Positions 58,392 through 64,000 of a DNA stretch of 64,000 bases are shown here, in pieces. Under the pieces are notes generated by a model. That model was not told where the DNA came from and did not search any database. It worked only from the letters and a program-made list of their open reading frames with translations. The DNA is from Stenotrophomonas maltophilia (GTDB lineage Bacteria; Pseudomonadota; Gammaproteobacteria; Xanthomonadales; Xanthomonadaceae), in NCBI RefSeq assembly GCF_039555535.1, contig NZ_CP154630.1:2989001-3053000 (forward strand). Reading direction: 5' to 3'. The position numbers were made by a program, and so were the translations under genes. Positions within the stretch are counted from its first letter, which is position 1. The number at the start of each line of letters is the position of its first letter.

Positions 58392-60949
58392 AGTGCCACC
58401 TTCAGGCCCAGCACGTAGGTACGGCCATACTCTTCCATCTGCAGCGTGCGCGAGCGCGTGCCCTGGTACAGCTCAAGCGGCTTGTCCAGCAGGTTCTGTG
58501 CTTCCAGGTACATGCTCACGCGTGGAGTGAACTTGTAGTCCAGCGAGAAGTCGAGCTGGGTGTTCGGCGCAACGTAGATGTCGAAGGCGCGGCCCTTGCC
58601 GATGCTGTCCAGGTACTCGCTGCGGTATACCGCCGCCAGCCGCGTACTCAGACCGTACTTCTCATAGCCGATATGGGCACTGTAGACGTGCTTGGAGGCA
58701 CGTGGCAGGGTGAAGTCCTCGCCTGGGCGGTCCTTGATGCCGGCATCGAACGTGGTGTCCAGCCAGGTGCCGCTGGCACCGACCAGCAGTCCATCCAGGC
58801 CGGAAGGCAGGAAGGCCAGCTGCTGCTGCCAGTTGAACTCGGCACCACGCACGGTGGCCTTGCGGCCGTTGATCGGCTGGGTCACGTCGAAACCGCCGTA
58901 GGCCGGATCATTGGTGCGCACGGTTTCCACGATGTAGCCGTCGATCGACTTGTGGAACAGGCCCAGCGAGACGATGCCGCTGGTGCCGATGTACTTCTCC
59001 ACCGACAGGTCAATGTTCTTCGATTCGTACGGGTCCAGTTCCGGATTGCCCAGGCGCACTTCCTCGTCACCCCGGCTGTAGCCCACGCGCGGTGAAATGT
59101 CACCGAACGAGGGGCGCGATACGGTCTTGTTGGCCGAGGCACGCAGCACCCAGTCGTCTGCGGCGTCGTAGCGCAGGTGCAGGCCCGGCAGCACGTTGGT
59201 GTAGCTGCTGTTGGCCACGCGCGGGGTGACGGTGAAGCTGCGGCCGTTGGCCGCCACGTCCACCTGGTTGCCGGTCGCCTTGAACTGGGTGTTCTCCACG
59301 CGCACGCCGCCGATGATGCGCAGTGCGCCGATGTCCCAGGTACCCATCGCGTAGCTGGCGAAGATGTCCTCGCTGGCCACGTAGTCTTCTTCCAGCGAGG
59401 TCATCGCGTTGCCGCCAATGTCCTGCGGTCGGGCGCTGTACTGGCTGCCATTGGCCGCCCAGAACGCGCGCATCGCCGCCGAGTCCATGCCGTCGCCCAG
59501 GTTGCCATGGCGGTGTTCGGGCGAGGAGGTGCTCCAGCTCGACAGCGCGACCTTCGGGCCGACCCGCAGTTCGTTCTCGTCGACATTGACGTCGCGGTCG
59601 CGCCAGCGGCCCAGCAGGCCGATCTTGATGCTGCCGCTGTCGCCGTCGAAGCGCACGTTGACCTGCGCGCTGTGTTCCTTGTCATTGACCTGCTTGGGCG
59701 AGAGCACGAAGCGGTCGAAGGCGTAGTTGCTGTTGTCCAGCCACTGCGGATTGTCGAAGCTGTAGCTGGGCAGGCGGCTGCTCTGGTCAAGCGTGCCATT
59801 GAAGGCCTTGCCGCTGAGCTTGAAGCGCGCTTCCATCTCATCGTTCACCCGCTCTTCGGTGCGGGTGTAGCCCACCTTGTAGTCGACCACGGCGTTGGTC
59901 AGCTTGTTCTCACCGCCCAGGCTGGCCGCGAAGGTGTTTTCCTTCTTGGTGCGATAGCGCATGCGCTTGTCGATCGAATCCTTCGGCATGCCATCCAGGC
60001 GGTACTGGTCCGTGCCGGTCTTGACCATCTTCGCGTCGTCGAAGTTGAAGATCACGCGCTGGCGGGTTTCGGCATCGTCGAACTGGCTGTACAGCGTGCG
60101 CAGGTAGTACCTGCTGTCTTCGTTCGGGCGCCAGTCGAGGTTGAGGTTGGCGCCGATGCGCTTGCGCTCGATCTCGTACTTGCGGTGCTGCAGGTTGATC
60201 GCGGTGACGTCGCCCGGTGCGGCGTCATCCTCGCCGTCGTACTCCACTTCGGTATTGTCCGACTCGAACTTGCGCTTCTGGTAGTTCACGCCCAGCGCCA
60301 CGCCGAAGGTGTCGTTGAACACTTCGCTGTAGTTGAAGGCCGCCTTCGGGCTGGTTTCACCGGACAGCTGCTGATGGCTGCCTTCGATCTTGCCACGCAG
60401 GCTGCGGCCGTCACGGTCGAAGGCCGAGGCCGACTCGACCAGCACCGCGCCGCCGATGGCGTCGCCGGGCATGTCCGGGGTGGGTGACTTCACCACGCGC
60501 AGGCGCTCGGTGGAATCGGACGGGATGACGTCCAGCGGGGCGGCGCGACTGGAATCCTCCGGCGTACCCACGGCGATGCCATCCACGCTGACGCTGTTGA
60601 GATTGGCATCCAGGCCACGGATCACCACGAAGCGGCCCTCGCCCTGGTCGCGGGTGACGCTGATGCCCGGCAGCCGCTGCAGCGACTCGGCCACGTTCTT
60701 GTCCGGGTACTGGCCCAGCGCGTCGGAGGACACCGCGTCTTCGATCGCGTCGCTGCTGCGCTTGAGGTCCACTGCGCGGATCTGCGATTCAAGCTGGGCG
60801 CGCACTTCAATGCGGTCCAGGTCGACCGCATCGGCGGCCACGGCGCCGGTGGCGGCGACCGCCTGCTGCCCGGCGGCCTGCAGCGGTGCGGCAGCCCCCA
60901 TCGCCAGGGTCAGGGTGATGGCAACGGCCAACGGAGTCTTGATATGCAC
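58388..60949 (-). CDS. TonB-dependent receptor
   Basis: 853 aa. Signal peptide [20 protein letters not shown]. Plug domain: [51 protein letters not shown]. The C-terminal barrel ends [13 protein letters not shown] with the usual aromatic-type last strand. First gene of the operon with phytase and phosphatase; likely imports phytate or its products. Confidence 0.93.
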   Translation of the reverse strand: MHIKTPLAVAITLTLAMGAAAPLQAAGQQAVAATGAVAADAVDLDRIEVRAQLESQIRAVDLKRSSDAIEDAVSSDALGQYPDKNVAESLQRLPGISVTRDQGEGRFVVIRGLDANLNSVSVDGIAVGTPEDSSRAAPLDVIPSDSTERLRVVKSPTPDMPGDAIGGAVLVESASAFDRDGRSLRGKIEGSHQQLSGETSPKAAFNYSEVFNDTFGVALGVNYQKRKFESDNTEVEYDGEDDAAPGDVTAINLQHRKYEIERKRIGANLNLDWRPNEDSRYYLRTLYSQFDDAETRQRVIFNFDDAKMVKTGTDQYRLDGMPKDSIDKRMRYRTKKENTFAASLGGENKLTNAVVDYKVGYTRTEERVNDEMEARFKLSGKAFNGTLDQSSRLPSYSFDNPQWLDNSNYAFDRFVLSPKQVNDKEHSAQVNVRFDGDSGSIKIGLLGRWRDRDVNVDENELRVGPKVALSSWSTSSPEHRHGNLGDGMDSAAMRAFWAANGSQYSARPQDIGGNAMTSLEEDYVASEDIFASYAMGTWDIGALRIIGGVRVENTQFKATGNQVDVAANGRSFTVTPRVANSSYTNVLPGLHLRYDAADDWVLRASANKTVSRPSFGDISPRVGYSRGDEEVRLGNPELDPYESKNIDLSVEKYIGTSGIVSLGLFHKSIDGYIVETVRTNDPAYGGFDVTQPINGRKATVRGAEFNWQQQLAFLPSGLDGLLVGASGTWLDTTFDAGIKDRPGEDFTLPRASKHVYSAHIGYEKYGLSTRLAAVYRSEYLDSIGKGRAFDIYVAPNTQLDFSLDYKFTPRVSMYLEAQNLLDKPLELYQGTRSRTLQMEEYGRTYVLGLKVAL

Positions 60950-61117
60950 TGGGAATCCCCATTCCTGTTAAGAATGGGTCTGCACGGTATGTCCGCAAGG
61001 TTGCATGGCAATGACATGCATCTGCACATTTCATGCAGGCCGTCTCCGGCCCCGGTTTGGGGTTGTGCGCCCAATCCGGCAAAATGGCGGCCTCTCTCCT
61101 TCTTCCCCTTCCCGACC

Positions 61118-61750
61118 ATGAAGATCGTCGAAGTGCGCCACCCGCTGGTGCAGCACAAGATCGGCCTGATGCGCAACGCCGCGCTCAGCACCAAGGATTT
61201 CCGCGAACTGGCCAACGAGCTGGGCACCCTGCTGGCCTACGAGGCCACCGCCGACCTGGACACCGAACCGCACACCCTGCCCGGCTGGGCCGGCCCGGTC
61301 ACCGTGCAGCGCATCGCCGGTGCCAAGATCACCGTGGTGCCGATCCTGCGCGCCGGCCTGGGCATGCTCAGCGGCGTGCTGTCGCTGATCCCGGCCGCGC
61401 GCGTCAGCGTGGTCGGCCTGCAGCGCGATGAGGAAACCCTGCAGCCGGTGCCCTACTTCGAGCGCCTGACCGGCCGACTGGAAGAGCGCGATGCGCTGAT
61501 CCTGGACCCGATGCTGGCCACCGGCGGCACCCTGATCGCCACCATCGACATGCTCAAGCGTGCCGGCGCCCGCCGCATCAAGGGCATCTTCCTGGTGGCC
61601 GCGCCGGAAGGCATCGAAGCGGTCAAGGCCGTGCACCCAGACGTGGAGATCTACACCGCGGCCATCGACGCCCAGCTCAACGACAAGGGCTATATCCTGC
61701 CGGGCCTGGGCGATGCCGGTGATCGCATCTTCGGTACCCGCGTCGGTTGA
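61118..61750 (+). CDS. upp: Uracil phosphoribosyltransferase
   Basis: 210 aa from the ATG at 61118. Converts uracil and PRPP to UMP in pyrimidine salvage. Motifs: [31 protein letters not shown], the PRPP loop [18 protein letters not shown], and [24 protein letters not shown] palindrome follows 11 bases after the stop. Divergent from the TonB receptor. Confidence 0.96.
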   Translation: MKIVEVRHPLVQHKIGLMRNAALSTKDFRELANELGTLLAYEATADLDTEPHTLPGWAGPVTVQRIAGAKITVVPILRAGLGMLSGVLSLIPAARVSVVGLQRDEETLQPVPYFERLTGRLEERDALILDPMLATGGTLIATIDMLKRAGARRIKGIFLVAAPEGIEAVKAVHPDVEIYTAAIDAQLNDKGYILPGLGDAGDRIFGTRVG

Positions 61751-61761
61751 TCCGGCGAACC

Positions 61762-61800
61762 GGGGTCAGAGCCCTTTCGTGCCGAAAGGGATCTGACCCC
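61762..61800. repeat. GGGGTCAGAGCCC palindrome, copy 2
   Basis: GGGGTCAGAGCCCTTTCG-TGC-CGAAAGGGATCTGACCCC, the same outer arms as 1036-1076. Probable upp terminator. Confidence 0.8.
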
Positions 61801-61921
61801 AGGCGCTACCCCAAGCGCTGTACTACAGGCCGGCTGCGGCGGCCGGGGCACGTTTCTTCACGTGGCCTTGCTGCCAGCAGGCCAATGCTCCGCGCACCCG
61901 CCACCGCTTGGAGTGTCCCCG

Positions 61922-62215
61922 ATGAAAGCTTCATTCCTGCTGGCTGCTGTCCTGCTGGTCAGCCTGCCCCTGGCCGCCAATGCCACCACGCCGCAGCAGC
62001 AGCGCATGGCCGACTGCTCGGCCAAGAACAAGGGCCTGAAGGGTGACGCCTACAAGACCGCGCAGAGTTCCTGCCTCAGTGGCCACGCCGCCGAAGCCAA
62101 GCCGGCCAATGCGCAGCAGGAACGCATGCGCAAGTGCAACGCTGACGCGGGTGCCAAGAAGCTGGCCGGTGATGCGCGCAAGACCTTCATGAGCAGCTGC
62201 CTGAAGGCCTCGTAG
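61922..62215 (+). CDS. psiF: PsiF-repeat secreted protein
   Basis: 97 aa from the ATG at 61922. Signal peptide (LLAAVLLVSLPLAANA). Two PsiF repeats, QQQRMADCSAKNKGLKGDAY and QERMRKCNADAGAKKLAGDA, each ending in SSCL. E. coli psiF is phosphate-starvation inducible; function unknown. Confidence 0.9.
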   Translation: MKASFLLAAVLLVSLPLAANATTPQQQRMADCSAKNKGLKGDAYKTAQSSCLSGHAAEAKPANAQQERMRKCNADAGAKKLAGDARKTFMSSCLKAS

Positions 62216-62240
62216 CATCGCTCGTCCAGTTCAATCGAAT

Positions 62241-62279
62241 GGGGTCAGAGCCCGTTGCGCAGCAACGGGATCCGACCCC
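62241..62279. repeat. GGGGTCAGAGCCC palindrome, copy 3
   Basis: GGGGTCAGAGCCCGTTGC-GCA-GCAACGGGATCCGACCCC. The inner stem differs from the other copies but pairs fully (compensatory changes), so the fold is conserved. Confidence 0.8.
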
Positions 62280-62335
62280 GATAGATCGCAGCCAACTGTC
62301 AGAGGCGGGGCTGCAAGCCCCGCCGACAACACCCC

Positions 62336-63223
62336 TCACCCCAGCGCGCGCGCCTTCAGTTCGCCCTGCTCGTGCAGGGTCACGAAACGGCCTTTGTCAT
62401 CGCGCCCCAGCTGCGCCAGTGCCACCTGCGGATCGTGGGTGAAAAACAGATGCACGTTGCGCGCCAGCTTGTCCTCAAGGAACTGCCGCTTCTCGTCGAT
62501 CAACAGTTCGGCGTTGCGGTCGTAGCCCATGGTGATCGGTACGTGCACCCAGGAGCGGCCGGGAATCAGGTCGGCACAGAACACCACCCCGCCGTGCGCA
62601 TCCTCGCCGGCGTGCGCATGGCCGACGATCTCGGCCAGCATCAACCCCGGCGTGTGACCATCGCTGTAGCTGAAGCGGACGCTGCGACCCAGTACCTTCG
62701 AGTACTCGCCGTCCACCACTTCCAGGCGGCCACTGGCCTGCAGCAGGCCAGGCAGCTCCGGAATGAAGCTGGCGCGGTCGCGCGGATGCGGCTGCATGGC
62801 GCGCTGCCAATGCTGCGCACCGACCACATAGGTCGCGTTGGGAAACAGCAGTTCCGGCTCACGCCCTTCGCTCCACGCCGCCAGCAGGCCACCGGCGTGA
62901 TCAAAGTGCAGGTGGCTGAGCACCACCACGTCGATATCCTCGTGCTCGAAACCGGCCTCGCGCAGCGAATCGATCAGCACGTGCTGGCTTTCCTGCACAC
63001 CGTAACGCTCGCGCATGCGCGGATCGAAAAATGCGCCGATACCGGTTTCAAACAGCACTGTCTTGCCTTCCAGCGGGCTGGCAAGCAGCGCACGGCAGGC
63101 CAGCTCGATGCGATTGAGCTCGTCCGGTGCCGCCCATTTTTCCCACAACGCACGCGGCGCGTTGCCGAACATCGCGCCGCCATCGAGGCGTTGCGAGTTT
63201 CCACGAATAGACCAGAGTTTCAT
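62336..63223 (-). CDS. MBL-fold metallo-hydrolase
   Basis: 295 aa. Metal-binding motif [10 protein letters not shown] plus later His/Asp in [17 protein letters not shown] and [12 protein letters not shown]. Cytosolic. Quorum-quenching lactonases, glyoxalase II and arylsulfatases share this core; the substrate cannot be told. Confidence 0.88.
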   Translation of the reverse strand: MKLWSIRGNSQRLDGGAMFGNAPRALWEKWAAPDELNRIELACRALLASPLEGKTVLFETGIGAFFDPRMRERYGVQESQHVLIDSLREAGFEHEDIDVVVLSHLHFDHAGGLLAAWSEGREPELLFPNATYVVGAQHWQRAMQPHPRDRASFIPELPGLLQASGRLEVVDGEYSKVLGRSVRFSYSDGHTPGLMLAEIVGHAHAGEDAHGGVVFCADLIPGRSWVHVPITMGYDRNAELLIDEKRQFLEDKLARNVHLFFTHDPQVALAQLGRDDKGRFVTLHEQGELKARALG

Positions 63224-63273
63224 GGGCTGATTATCGGCGCCGGCTCGTTAAATAATCGCTAGGAAGAAAACAG

Positions 63274-63297
63274 AAAACCCCGCCGTGGCGGGGCTTC
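63274..63297 (-). terminator. Terminator of ggt
   Basis: CCCCGCC-GT-GGCGGGG hairpin with AAAA on the left (U-run on the minus strand), 46 bases after the ggt stop. Confidence 0.75.
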
Positions 63298-63309
63298 AAG
63301 GTTTGCGTC

Positions 63310-63332
63310 CGCCGGGCATGGCCCGGCGCTAC
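63310..63332 (-). repeat. SMAG element
   Basis: Minus-strand GTAGCGCCGGGCCATGCCCGGCG, a GTAG-headed palindrome between the ggt stop and its terminator. Confidence 0.85.
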
Positions 63333-63339
63333 CGCCGCA

Positions 63340-64000
63340 TCAGCGGGCCGGCACGACCTGGGCGCTGCCGACCGGGTTGCGCGGGTCGCTGCCGCCGAAC
63401 AGTCTATTGGCCTTGCGGTCCCATTCCACGGTCTGCAGGTTGCCCCACACGTGGCTGGAACCGCGGCCGCCGGCGGCGACGTTGCCCGGCAGGTCGATCT
63501 TGTGGCCCATCGCCTGCAGCTGCTTCACCGTCGCCGCGTCGAACGCATCGTCCTCGGCTTCGATCAGGTCCGGCAGCCACTGGTGGTGGTAACGCGGCAG
63601 CGCGGCAACCTGCTGCGCATCCAGCCCGGCGTCGTAGCCGAGGATGCCCAGCAGCACCATGGTGATGATGCGACTGCCACCCGGGGTGCCCAGCACCACC
63701 ACCTTGTCGGCATTCTCCATGAAGGTCGGCGTCATCGAACTGAGCATGCGCTTGCCCGGCTTCGGTGCATTGGCCTCGTAGCCCATCACACCGAACGCAT
63801 TGGGCGTGCCCGGCTTCAGCGCGAAGTCGTCCATCTCGTTGTTCAGCAGCACGCCGGTGCCCTTCGGAATCAGCCCCGAGCCGTACAGCAGGTTGACGGT
63901 CTGGGTGGCGCCGACACGGTTGCCGTCGCGGTCGATGATCGAGAAGTGCGTGGTCTCGTCGTCTTCCAGCGGGGTCGGATTGCCCGACAGCAGGTCGCTG
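63340..64000 (-). CDS. ggt: Gamma-glutamyltransferase, C-terminal part (truncated by window)
   Basis: About 220 aa of the light chain are present; the frame runs off the right end. The DETTHFSIIDRDGN segment (complement of about 63920-63965) carries the autocleavage/nucleophile Thr, then LLNNEMDDFALKPG and SSMTPTFMENADKVV. GGT transfers the glutamyl group of glutathione in the periplasm. Ends DPRNPVGSAQVVPAR. Confidence 0.93.
   Translation of the reverse strand, partial: SDLLSGNPTPLEDDETTHFSIIDRDGNRVGATQTVNLLYGSGLIPKGTGVLLNNEMDDFALKPGTPNAFGVMGYEANAPKPGKRMLSSMTPTFMENADKVVVLGTPGGSRIITMVLLGILGYDAGLDAQQVAALPRYHHQWLPDLIEAEDDAFDAATVKQLQAMGHKIDLPGNVAAGGRGSSHVWGNLQTVEWDRKANRLFGGSDPRNPVGSAQVVPAR

Overview
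The window looks like chromosome of a Stenotrophomonas maltophilia-complex bacterium (Xanthomonadaceae). Three things point there: many GTAG-headed short palindromes (SMAG-type REPs, e.g. 3375-3506, 51313-52293, 55266-55287, 63310-63332), a complete smeU1-V-W-U2-X efflux operon with divergent LysR regulator smeRv (42255-51258), and an hchA/smoR pair (38122-39704).

Layout. (1) 1-4662, core genome: end of an SGNH hydrolase, fur/bamE divergent pair, rnfH-ratA opposite smpB, a membrane protein, and ssrA (tmRNA). (2) 4646-31469, a 26.8-kb genomic island integrated at the 3' end of ssrA. A 23-bp direct repeat (4646-4668 and 31447-31469) bounds it, an integrase lies just inside the left end, and the original ssrA terminator now sits beyond the right end (31485-31519). 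(3) 31485-64000, core genome: secreted and lipid/ester-hydrolase genes, hchA-smoR, small secreted paralogues, the smeVWX locus, a 136-bp tandem repeat array, phrB, a periplasmic pyrophosphatase, a TonB receptor/phytase/phosphatase operon, upp, psiF, an MBL hydrolase and the end of ggt.

The island is built like an integrative mobilizable element: tyrosine integrase, MOBQ-type relaxase with an IncQ-like oriT upstream, an H-NS-like silencer, a second tyrosine recombinase, and cargo rich in immunity-type proteins. The most striking cargo is a divergent five-gene cluster at 8652-13304. On the minus strand is a canonical-looking Pycsar pair: a cyclic-nucleotide-binding/TIR effector followed by a single-domain class III cyclase. 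On the plus strand, from a shared 137-bp control region, comes an overlapping three-gene operon: a protein with two class III cyclase domains (the first lacking the second metal-site Asp), an E2-ubiquitin-conjugase-like protein, and a PycTM/DUF5706-like membrane effector. A class III cyclase linked to an E2-like protein and a membrane effector does not match any described Pycsar or CBASS type I can recall, and it is my best candidate for an undescribed system.

Other probable immunity cargo: a PUA-like/ImmA-IrrE/PIN trio (16285-18549), a DUF4062 (TIR-like) protein with two small partners (20050-22008), a PLD nuclease plus NYN-LOTUS pair (24550-26299), and an Abi_C protein with a SAP-like partner (27428-29073). 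Functions are read from motifs visible in the translations; no database search was possible.
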